Below, piece after piece: positions 28,601 through 40,600 of a DNA stretch of 64,000 bases. Position numbers and translations under genes: made by a program. Origin of the DNA: Atrichornis clamosus (taxonomy: Eukaryota > Chordata > Aves > Passeriformes > Menuridae); assembly GCA_013400975.1 (NCBI GenBank), contig WBMZ01009448.1:1-64000 (forward strand). Direction: 5' to 3'. The notes under the pieces are model-generated. The model worked only from the letters and a program-made list of their open reading frames with translations. It made no database searches and had not been told where the DNA came from. Each line of letters begins with the position of its first letter. Positions within the stretch are counted from its first letter, which is position 1.

Positions 28601-31600
28601 TGGCTTGACTTTGATGTGATTTAGATGCAAACAAATAATCTGTGAATTACAGAAGCAGCAAAGCAGTTTGGATTTCACCAGCCACTTTGGGATTTGAGTG
28701 TCTTTACCTAGTCTCCATTTAAGGCTGAGAATTTTCAGGGATTCATGAATGTGTTTGGTCTTTCTCTTGTTCCTCTTTTTCCTTGTAGTACAAGTTCAGA
28801 GCTAACTTGTCTAGTTTTCTATTGCTAATTGTTCCGAGAAAACTGCTGTAATCTATTAAATGCTTGCCTCAGGGCACACTCCTGGTTTCTAATTTGCCTT
28901 TCTTCCTTCACCCCCATGAAAGGACTTGATTCAGTCAAGTTGGAGAGAATTCAACTTCCAGCTCAACATTCTGAAGAGAGAAATTCATATAATCATGTAC
29001 TTGCAGAAAGGCTCATCAGGATAATGAATTATGCTGCACAACCAGGTATTGCTTTTCCAGGGTTTGTTTTCCTTTGAAGCAGAAATTTTTGCAGATGGAA
29101 AAAAGCTACTTAGCCTCTTGTCTTTGAGGGGAGGGTGACTGTTTAGCTTGCTCTTCAATGAGCAGTACATAGATATGGTTTGTGAAAGACAACTATTGGC
29201 TTTTCATTGGCTGTTGGGGGACCAGAAACACTGGACTTCTGCTAAATAGTTGGTTTTATACTCAGAACTACACAGGGATCTCTTAATTCCTAGTTCTTGC
29301 ACTTTTGCATAAACAAAAATTGAGACTTTGAGTGATTTCAGCTTAATGTAGAATTTCATCCTGAAAATATGACCTGTGGCACCTTTGCTTGTAAAAATAA
29401 TTCCAGTAGAGAAATAATCTTGAAAACTATGGTATCCTCTGCTCATAGCAGTCCTTTGTCCATCACCTCTAGGTGGTAGCAAATTTTCCCATACTTTTTT
29501 TTAAGCTCAGATTGTATCTTCAGTTCTGAATAGTTTTTCAGGAAAGTGAGGGTTTTTTTCTTCAGCATTTCTGGTGAAATTAGAGTTATAATGCTCCATG
29601 ACCTATTCCATGAAAATATGATTTTTGTTCAAGCCACACCTCTTCTTGTACTTCCCCCCCTTAAAACTTCAAATGGGTAGTACTGGTTTTTCCCAGAAAC
29701 TGACACACTATCAATTTTCTGATTGTCTGTAGAATAAAAATCTAATGTTTGTTTGAATTGCAAGACTGATCTACAGCGTATTAACTTGTGCTACTGTGCC
29801 AGACAGAGATTAAAAGCATGTTTATATATGAAGAGTTTGTACATACAGCAGCAGGAAAGAGTGCAAGATGAAGAAATGCATTTATTTATGACATGTCTGG
29901 GGAGGGAAGTGCTGGGGAAGGGTGGAAATAGGGATTTTTTATTAAACTTGCTTAATGCTGTGTAGAACATCTCCTTTGTTCTGTAAGGAGAAGCTATGCC
30001 TTATTAGTATGGTATATACAAAACTTCCTTTGACCTTATAACTTTATCCATGCCAAATGTCTGTGATACTTTCGTAATTTTAGTGTAACTCAACCTGTGC
30101 TGCAGATTGATAAAGACATTGGCTTGGGCTTCTTTTTCAACAGTATTAATCTTTGCTTTCTTATTGAATAGTTCTGCTTTACATTTTCTTATGTTTTAAG
30201 TGACTCTTCCAGTTTTTTCTCTCATAGCCATCAGCATTGTAAGGCAGCATCAGCACTCAACCCTGTCAGACAGGGGGTATGACAGAGGAACAAAGAGTAG
30301 AAACATTTAAGAATATTGGATAATGAGAAAAGCTATAATTAAACTGCTGCTATTTTCTATATTAAAATTTTCTTTTCATAGATGGAAAAATTCGTTTGGC
30401 AACTTTAGAACTTGGCTGCCTATTACTGAAGCAGCTTGTGTTTTCTAAAAATGGCAGGATCATTAAAAATGTTCATCTTGCTTGTCTTGAGGTGAGTATT
30501 TTCTTACAAATTACCAGTCACTGCATTACTGGTTTTTGAGTCTTGTACTATAGTTGAATACATTTGTTTCATTTGGTTGCAATAAGCCTAAATGTGAAAT
30601 TTGACCTTCTAGATGATCTTTGCATTGGTGTCTCCGTGCAGTGAACATAATAACCTGTTCTGTTCTCAGCCTTGCTATTTTAACTTGTGACTTTTCAAGC
30701 AGTTTTATGTTTAAGTTTCTCTCTGAAATTTGTATGTCATTCATCTCAATAATGTAAAGAAAAGTGCTTTTGAAACTAATAAGCTGTATTTTCATAGGTG
30801 CAAGAACTGTATTCTATCAAATTCTGGGATGAAGGTCATCAGTGTAGGGATATTAATAGACAGTCTCTTCTCTTTGAATTTTTGGGTCGGTTTTTTAATG
30901 TGACTAATAAGTAAGTGGTGTATGTATTCCCTGAAATGCCTTTTCTCTTTTCTAGGGTGCAAGGGAAGAAAGTGTTCATCTCCTTCGCCGTTTCTATAAG
31001 GTATATAAGCAAAGTTCTGTAAGAAAAAAATCCTTTACATAAAGTGGAGTGTCTGCAACCCAGTCTTCATGTAGTGCCCAAAGCAGCATTTTTAAGATGG
31101 GAACTGCAAATCTGTGGAGAAACAATTTGTTTTGTTGGAGGATTTCTCTCTGTCCTTCCCTTTTCCCATATCACACTGACATACATCACAAAAGGGCTGT
31201 TGGAAGACTCCCATGGTTTGTGTTGGAGGTCAAGTTATCAGTCATGTCCTTTTGGTGCATCTGTGGTGTATTTTATGGAACTGAGTCACACTATTAGAAT
31301 GTGATTTCAGGGATTTTATCATTGACACTAATATGGAATGTGTTTAGTTTTGCCATTACTTTTTGTTTGTGTCATATCTGAAATGATGATATAAAGTTTT
31401 ATGTAATCTTTTTTTCTTAGTGGAAACCTTTGCAGCTTTTGTGTGTGTCATAAACAATTAAAGAAATAAAATGTTTAGCCCTAGGCATTAACTTCTATAT
31501 AAGGAGCAGTAAATTCGTGACAGATTTCAAGTGTCTGAAACATCTTCCTGTTTTTGTTAGAATTCTCTTGAAGGATGTTTGCTCAATGTGGCTTACAAAA

Positions 31601-34600
31601 AATAAGTAACTTGTGGTGGGTTGACCTTGGCTGGCTGCTAGAGGTCCACTCAGCTGCTCTCTCACTGCCCTTCCTCAACAGGATGGAGGGAAAATAGAAT
31701 ATCTTGTCAAGATGAAGAACAAGGAGGTCACTTACCAATTACAGTCATGGCCAAAACAGACTCAGCTTGGCAAAAATGAATTTATTGCCAAAAGACCCAA
31801 ATTTACGTAGTGAAGAACAAATACAAATGAAAACACTGCTGGCCCCCCACCTTTCCCTTTTCCCAGGCTCAGCTTTGTGCTTGACTCTTCAACCTTCTTC
31901 ACCTGTGAGTGGTACAGGGTTGATGGGAAGTCAGAGTTCGGTGTCAGTCTAACAGTTCATCTCTGCTTCTTCCTCTTCACACTTTGCCCTGCTCCAGTGT
32001 GGGTCCACTCCTCCGTGGGCTGCATCCTTCAGGAAAATAATTGATTGCTTCAGTGTGGGCCTTGCAGACTGGAGCTGCTTCAGAGCACATCCGCCTGCTG
32101 CAGTGTGGGTCCCTGCTCCACCATGGCCCTCCAGGGGCTGCAGAGGAATCTCTCCCCCTTTCCTAAACGTGTTTCCCCAGAGGTGCCACCGGTGTTGCTG
32201 AAGGGCTCAGCAGTGTCCTGCAGCTGGTGGAGGGTGCTGGAACAGGCTGCGTGCAGCCTTCCCTCACAGACACCCTGAACATAACCAAACACAGCTCCAT
32301 AGCTGCAAGGATTCATGGGATGTCCATATTCTTTCTTTTGAAGGGAGAAGAAATCTTTCTGGATATGTTTGAAGACGAATACCGGAGTATGACAGTAAGT
32401 GACACCCCTTCTGCCCTGCCAAATCCTTAAACCCAGATACAGCACAGGAGCAAGAAAAAGTGCTGGTAGCTGCTGCGAATGCTGGGGTCTTTATTGCTGG
32501 GAGCAGGATGACAAAATGTGGGTGGCAGTTTTGTCTCTGGGGAGTTGTCTATACTTATATAAATTATTTATGTGAAATTTCACAGCTCTTTAATAAACCT
32601 CCATTACTTTCTGAAATTGAGTATACAAAAATTAGTTTAGGCTACTAAATGGGACACTGTAAACTTTTTTTTTTCCCTAAACCATATGAAAATCTTCCTG
32701 TATCTGTCTGAAGCCCAGCAAGGTCTCAGTTTTGAGAAAGTTCTTTTTGGAGAGAAAAAGTTACGAGAAACTTCCTTGTGGTTGAAGTAATCACAAAGTT
32801 AAGTCAAAACTTAAAATCAAATCTGTCAGAATTTGATTTTTAGTATTTTGGAAATAGCTATTTTTCTGTAATCTTCTGGAGTTTTTCCTGTGTTTTATCA
32901 GTATGGAAACTTCAACAGTGTGTCAGGGATCAATGAGCAAATATAAATTAGAGATTGCATGTAAGGAGCTTATAATAAGACATGGTATTAAAAATTCTCA
33001 GAATTCTAGAATATGCAACGAGTTGTATTTCAAACTAAAGAGGCAAATGCTTATTGTTCTGTATAGTAATTACTGTTAAAATATTTTTATAGATTAAACC
33101 TATGAATGTAGAATACTTGATGATGGATGCCTCGATCTTGTTACCTCCAACGGGGACACCACTGACTGGGATTGATTTTGTGAAAAGATTGCCTTGTGGA
33201 GATGTGGAAAGAACACGAAGAGTGAGTAAGACTATTTTTCTTACATTTGTTTGTGACAAAGTGATGCCAAAGTCTTCGAGCAATTCTAGGAATGCAAATA
33301 TTTTTCTTCGAAAAATGCTTGATTGGAAGCTTCATCCATAAAATCATAAAAGCTTGATAAAGACAGACCTGTGTAGAGTATATAATAATTACTCCCTTGT
33401 GTAGAAATATTTTCTCTGATTTTTTGTGTCTACTCAGACTGGGGCTTTAATTTTTCAGACCATGTAGACATCTACAGACAAAGGCATATTGATGGCACTC
33501 ATTAATATATTGTCGGCTTCTTTCATGATCTGCTATCTCGGTCTGTCTCTCAATTACATTCCTATAGTAAGAATCTCCATGGAAGGCTGACTGGCTTCAT
33601 ATTCCTCATGTTTCTAGACATAGCAGAGAATTCAGTTTTACTCCAGAGTTCATTTTGCCACAGTAATTCTTGATAGAGATCTTGAGAATGAGGAGAAAAC
33701 CGGCAAAATACCTATTTTTATGACTGACACAATCTGTAGAGCTGATACTGACCTGAATGACAACATCCTTATTACCATTCTTGGGTTAATCAGTTCTTGG
33801 CCCTTATCTGACAGTGTCCTGGAAGCCTTGCAGTATCAGTAAGTCTAAGAGATATGTTACTGCACATCATTATTTGGAAAGTGCTGTTCTTTGAGTTTCT
33901 TTACATTTATATAATTGTATGTATTCAAGTACTTTGGAAGAAAATACATATTTCCAGGAATCTTGTGAAAAGGTTTGTTTTCATTACTTATTATAGGCCA
34001 CACAGCTTTTGTTATCACAGCAAGTTGTTTGATAAAATACAGTGAATTATTTTGAAAAGTAGTATTCTTAGAAAGCAAAAGTGCTTCCTGGAATTCTCTC
34101 CGAGGCATTTAACAGAAGGATACTTAGAAATGCGCATTAGTGGGAAATGACTGTTCCATGGTTTTCATGTGCTAAATAAGGAATAGCTTAACTTCTATTG
34201 GTGGAAATTAAAAAAACAATATAAATATTTCTGTAGATTCTGTGAGCTGAAAGGGTCTCTATCATCAGTAAGAACTTCCAGAATTCTTTCTTGCTGGTCC
34301 TCCTTCCCCAGCCACATTGCATTCAAATTTTAGAATCTCCTCAATTCCTGTGCTGCTTTCTTTCAGCTAAGCTGCCTCACTTCATCTGAATTGCCATGAC
34401 AGTGTGCTGAACTTCAGGTACATCTTGTGACATTGCTGCCGCCACACTTAACCTGCTGGGGTTTTTCTGACAATTTCAAATGGAAAGGGATTGGATTCTG
34501 AGCATCCTGTGGCATGATTCCAAAACTGTTCTCAAAGTTTTATTTCACTGGCAAGCGAAGTCATCCCTTACTTTGATTATATTGTGAGTTCTTAACTGTT

Positions 34601-37600
34601 AGGATCTTACCTCTTCTTTGCTATAGAAAGTCCCTCTAAGTGGCACCTCTTCTCTTAACAACTTTAGGAGGAACTCTCAAAAATCAGATACTTCTGTTGT
34701 TATCAAAGGCACATCTCCAAAACTCTAACCGCTCTGTCTTAAAATAGTGCACTGACCAGAAGTTGTTAGGCTGCTCTCTGAGATCGGCTAGGACTGCTTG
34801 ATGAAGACTTCTGCCCAAATCATGTGTTCCTTTGAATTGTGCTTGTTGGTTGCATCTCTTCCTTCTGTTCTCTATAGTCCTAGAGATGTCTTTGCTTACC
34901 AGTCACCTGCAATAATGCAAATTTATTTCAGTTCTTAATGTGGGAAATAATGGACAGGATGAGTCTTGAACTCTGCCCCTTGGACTACATAGCAAGCCAA
35001 GACTTTTTTGAGATATTTTTCAAGTACTAAGAACAGTTTTTCATGGGAATGTAATAAGACAGTGGTAGGTTTCCCTGCAAATTGCAATTTTTTTAGCACG
35101 TGGTACGTTTATATAAATGAGGAACTCAGCATCATAATGCGTAGTTCTTTGATGTAGGATGAAATCCGTATTTGTTCCAACTTAACCAAGAAAACAAAAG
35201 TCAACTGAAAAAATTCTAGGCCACTGAACTTTTCTGTTGTTTTGCTGAGATCTGATAAAATGTTATAGAAAAGTGTAACAAATTGATATTGCTAACAAAC
35301 TGAGGGCTGTCAGTGTTGTAGGAAGCACAGTGTAGTTCCCTTTTCATCTGATGTTCTTGTTGTTTGGGGGTTTTTTTCTTGCAAAGGCTAAAGGTCTAAT
35401 TTTATTTCCTACTCCTGTACTTTGTTCTGTATTAAATGTGGTTACATGCTTGAAGATGAGTCCCATTAGTTTTATAGGAAATGTATGTGATAAAAATTAC
35501 TGTAGTCTAGGAGGAAGAGGTTTGAGGGGGAAGATAAGTGAAAGCAGGCTTAGTGATGATTGCCCTCCAAAATATTAAAAAACCCAAACAAAAAACAAAA
35601 AAAAACCCCTCTTTGTATTTGACTTTTGCATTACCAAAAATGCCAAGATTTTCCTATTGATTGAATTTGGCAAGTTTTAAACCAAATACTGTGAATTCTT
35701 CTTGAAGCATGCAGTAGTAAATTTGCTTTACAGTAATCCTATATAATTTCAGTAAATCCACAATACATTAGAATGCAATCTGCCTAAATGGGAGAGATCA
35801 TCTCCCTTTATAAAGTGACTCTGCTCTTACAAATTAGGTGGTGTTAATATCATATTTTTGTTAGATACCCTTGACATTCCTTTTTCCATATGATCATATT
35901 GCCCAATCAGATTTCAACAGCACACCAAATTCATTGCTTTGGTGTCATTTCATGGAAGAGCCAGATACATGGCTTCCCTCCCTTCATCCCTGTTCTGCTA
36001 GGAGTTTCTGAAAGCACTGCCAGTAGAGAGCTGGCCAAGTACTCACATTTCTGGTTCACAGGAGCCACCCTTCTGTTGATTTTAAAAATAGAGGGGTGGA
36101 GGGTTTTCCCTTCGAGCACTTTAGATTTGTTTTTCCTAATACTTCCTGCAATCTCTGAGTTTCTGGGCACTGCAGCTGTTCATGAATTCAATGCTTTTAC
36201 TGTAAGGCAGCAGTTAATTTACAGTATGCCAGAGAATTACTGTGTTGGAAACTCTTAAAAAGCAAAACACCGGAAGTAATAAAAAATGATTTTTCATTTG
36301 CTGTACTGAAAATGCAGTTCTTGTAGGCAAAGGGGATTATAAATGGTGCCTTTCAAAATGTGGCTAATTAAATGATTGACACTTTTGGTCTTTGCATACC
36401 ATATGTCATGAATGTCTAAATCAAAACTAGCATATTCATTTCACAAAGCAGCTATTGAAAGTTTCTTGGTACTGGTGCAGCTTTCAGAATGCTTTGCCCT
36501 CATGAAGACCTTCTGAGAATATAACTTAGGTGCTCCAAGAAGCACGTGGCTAGTTTGATGAACACAGCAAATTAAAATGCAAGAGTCCCCCACTGTTTCT
36601 CTCTTAACCTGTAGACATCTTAGCTAGACTTGGCCAGAAGACTTATTACTGTTTTATGTTCAAAATGTGAGGGTCTCTGAAGGTTGGTTGTGTAGTTGTC
36701 TGTAGCATACAGGTATTGCAAATACAGTCTCAAAATAATGATTAAAGAAAAAAATTCCAAGATTGCTGTTTTTGCTTAAACTGCTCCTGTAATTATTTCT
36801 CTGTCAGTCACAATCTGTGTAAGTGTGCTAGTGGGACAAAAACTCTGCTGCTTCTATTTCATGGAAAATAAATAGCATGTTTCTGCTTCTTTCATATATC
36901 TTCTTTTAACTAAGTTGGAAATTACATCCTACTTTTTCAATTTAAAATGTAGATTTACTGTAGGACAGCAAACTTGAGGTTGTAAAAGCCAGTATATGTT
37001 TGTAAGATTCAGTTAAAATATGCAATATTTGGTATAAAAATACTTTAATATTCTTTTCTTGAATTTCTCAAGGCAATCAGAGTTTTCTTTATGCTCCGTT
37101 CGCTGTCACTGCATTTGCGAGGTGAGCCCGAAACTCAGTTACCACTCACAAGGGAAGGAGATCTGATAAAGGCAGATGATGTTCTTGATTTGAGTAAGTA
37201 GTCCCTCGACTTCCTAAATTGTCTGACATGGAAAAATTAGTGGCTTTTTTTTTTCCTAAACTGCTTATTACTGCTCTTTGTACTTAAACTACCTGAAGTA
37301 GTGCAGTGCTGAAGTTCTAGTGTGTGGTGTAGCATAAAAATGTATTTTCCAGTTTGAGTCTTTTATTGCCCAAACGAGAGAGGAGAGTATCAGCATTTTG
37401 GCATAAAGCATACAGGGTACACATCATTTCATAGGTGCCGTTCCTCAGGACGAGACACTGCAGTGGGCAAAGTGTGACCCAAAAAATTACATTTGGGTGC
37501 CTATCTTAATTATTACTTCAGAGATATTGTCAATATAACAAATTTTCCTCAATCTCTGTTAGTACAATGCTTTTTAAATTCTTCTGAATGTTAAGATGCC

Positions 37601-40600
37601 TTCAGTGGTTGTGCTTGTTTGTATACAAATAGTGTCAAGAGGGAGTGAAGTTTAACATGATTCAGTAATGGTTTCAGCTACTGCTTTGTTGAAAAATCCT
37701 TCAGAACTGTATCAAAATGGCATCCTTTTTCCTTTTGCCTGAATGCAATGATGGTGTTTTATGGAAGCTTGATGAGAGATTAAAGTTCCTTGTAAAGAAA
37801 CATTTTATTTTGACGTACGTTTGAGTGTAAACCTTTAGATGTAGTTGCAAGGTTGTCTGCACTATGTGTGAGTGTGTGTTTTGAGAGTTGGGTAATTCCC
37901 CAGAAGGTTCCTTCTGTATTGCTGGATATACTGTCACCAGAATTACACCTACTGTTACTTTTCAGTGATTTTCTACTGCAGTTTTGAAGGAGTTGCGTAT
38001 TATGTGATAACTTTCTGCCTTAGACTGACTGTGAGGCTGTAGTGTCTTTTTAGCCTTACTTAGCAGCTCAAATGAACAGTGCTTGGTTTCAGGCTGGTAA
38101 CAGAATTCTCTTAGTGGCATTTAAATGCCATGGCCAAGAGGTAAATGATGATACATTTAAAGCTGTTATTTCTTTACTGAAACTTTAAAAAGTAACATTA
38201 TATTTAGGTCTGCTTGCTCAGTCTGTCTCTGCCAAATAGACAGGCTTTAAAAAGGCCATCACAATCAACATTTTAAAAATAAGATTTAGGAAGTTTATGA
38301 TGGAATAACTGAGGTTGGAAGGAACCTCGGGAGACCATCTGATCTAATCCCCCTGCTCAAAACAGAGCCATCTAGAAAAAGTTGCTCAGGACAGCTTGTC
38401 ATACTTTTGGCAAAGAGAGTAAACCAAAGTGTAGTGCAGGTGTATGACCAGAGAGACATCCTGTAATTTCAACTAAATGTACTTTGTGGGAACAAGGTGG
38501 ATTTGTGATTGCTTATATTCTTAGTTAGTAAAGCAGAATATCATCCCAGGTGGGCTGCATGCTGTTGGGAAGAGTTCTTCATGTGAAGTGGGAGGTGGTG
38601 CATTAACTATCTCCAGCCTAATGCTTATCTCAGGCTGCCAGCTGTGCATACAAAGATCTAAAAGTTTTCTGGAAAAGCTTTTAATGTCTGCAGATGATTT
38701 CTGGAAGTGTGATGACTGTAAATTATAAAATCATTAAAGATCAAGCCCTGAGGCAGATCAGGTACATTTAGACCATCTCCTCAAGTAGCTGCTTTGTTTG
38801 TAAAGACTTATAATACTGTGTTTTCAGGCAAATATTACATGAACACAGGCAACTATTTTCACCTAATTAAATCTTCAGCACTGTGGGCAGCTGAGGTCTT
38901 TGAACTCTCCTTCCTTGGCTGTATTTCCTAAAACTGGAAAGTCCAGAGAAATCTTGGATGCATGTCATGGCAGTGTAGTGTCCCAACTGGTTATGAGCTT
39001 CATTTTGCACGTGGAAAAATTAGTTATTGCTGTTAATCTCAAAGGACACCACAGTTCTTTGCAGCAGTGTCACATCAGGAAGCCATTTAGCCTGTGGTTC
39101 ACTGTAATCCCCAGACCAAATTTGAATAGTACTGAAGTTTACTGGGCTTGATATTTTCATCTGAATGTGGCTGGGTATCGGTATCTGTTTCATAGCATAG
39201 CTGTAAGTGTTCTCAGATCAGTTCACTGGAAATGTGCTTAACCACACCTTCTCTTCTGTTTTTGCCATCAAGGATGATGTAGTTTATGACCCTTCAGCAG
39301 CTGTGAACTAGAAACAGTCATGTAAATGGACTACATTCATCTGTATAAACTCAAAGGATTCCTGTAACAGTGGCCTAATAAATGAATAATTTTCCTTTCT
39401 TCCTTTCTGTTCTTTGAAAAACCTCTACAGTAATGCTTTACTTCAAGGTTTTATCAGGTCTAAAATGAAATCTTTCTGTTCTGGAAAGCAGCTTCTGCCC
39501 TTTGAGTTCTTGAAGTACTGCATTTTTGTAGTTGGACAGTTGAATTTGTACAGCAGTAATTCCAAGTATTTAAACCTGCTTGCTATTGCACTAAAAAGAT
39601 AAACACTAATCAAAAGCTAGTATTTGAGAAATCCACAACTCTATTTGGTTTTGTGGCCTGTTTGAGAAGCTCCCAATAGATTATCCACAAAATTCAGCAG
39701 CCTGACATTTTGTATTTGAAAGGGTCCAAATCCAAGTAGTTCAGGTCTTGAGAAGAATAGTACTGATCCAGGAATTTGAGTCAACTGAAATAAATACGTT
39801 ACTAGATTGATTGGGTTAAAGAATAAAAGAGGTAATAAATAAAATGTATCAAGTTAAGAATACCCAGTTCTGCCTGGTGTCTCAGCTCCTTCTCTAAACA
39901 GGAATAAATCTTCCACAGGTTCTTACAGTAATGTTTGCCAATCTTGTATGGATTTCTTGAGCCTTCTAGGGCTATGAGAAGGTAATGGCAATCAATCCTC
40001 ATGTAACTGAATCATGTCCTGTATGTATTGCATTTATTGATTGAGCTTGTTTTCTCAAATTTTAAAAGCTCACAGTAAATTCACACTGGTTAGCATTAAT
40101 TGTCCTCTTAATTGTATTAGGGTTCTGTATTTTGTGCCTTTATTTCCTACCACCCAATCAATTTTGAATGGATCCTGCTGGTAAAGGGTAATTGGTAGAG
40201 TCACAGAAGTGTTTGTTGGAAGGGTCCTCTTGCTTGTGTTGGAAGGGGTTTGGGGGAGAAGAGGAGATTGGGTTTGGGAAGAGTGTTGGTTTTCATTTTT
40301 GGAAAGTTGAAAACTTTTGGTAATGTAAGTTCTACAACCTCTCTGGGTAACCTGCTGTGCTTTATTATGCACAAAAGAATTTATTCCAACTCCCAGCCAT
40401 AATTTATGGCTGTTGTCTGTAGTTGTATGACCTGCCACTGTGAAGAACTGCACGCTTCTACTTGTAGCTTACATCTATCCTGCAAATGTTTCTAGTATGA
40501 AATAAGGTGTTAAATACCTGTTTAGATGTTTGGATGAGTAAATAAGTTCTACTGTTTATATAGCCTTAAGAATATTTTACTTCCTTTAAGTTATACTAGA

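Noticed and set aside
32045..32445. Open frames on both strands around 32045-32445
   Set aside because: They lie in the LTR repeat units and run into exon 17 in other frames; they are products of the repeat, not genes.
34251..35060. A second gene on the minus strand in intron 18
   Set aside because: Some short coding-like runs, but frequent stops, no start or splice structure and no recognised protein; kept only as a possible relic.
35890..36258. 122-codon open frame in intron 18
   Set aside because: No resemblance to any family I know, overlapped by an equally open minus-strand frame, as expected by chance in a long intron.
40070..40453. 127-codon open frame on the minus strand in intron 19
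   Set aside because: No recognisable domain, no splice or promoter signals, Thr/Gln-rich by chance from local composition.
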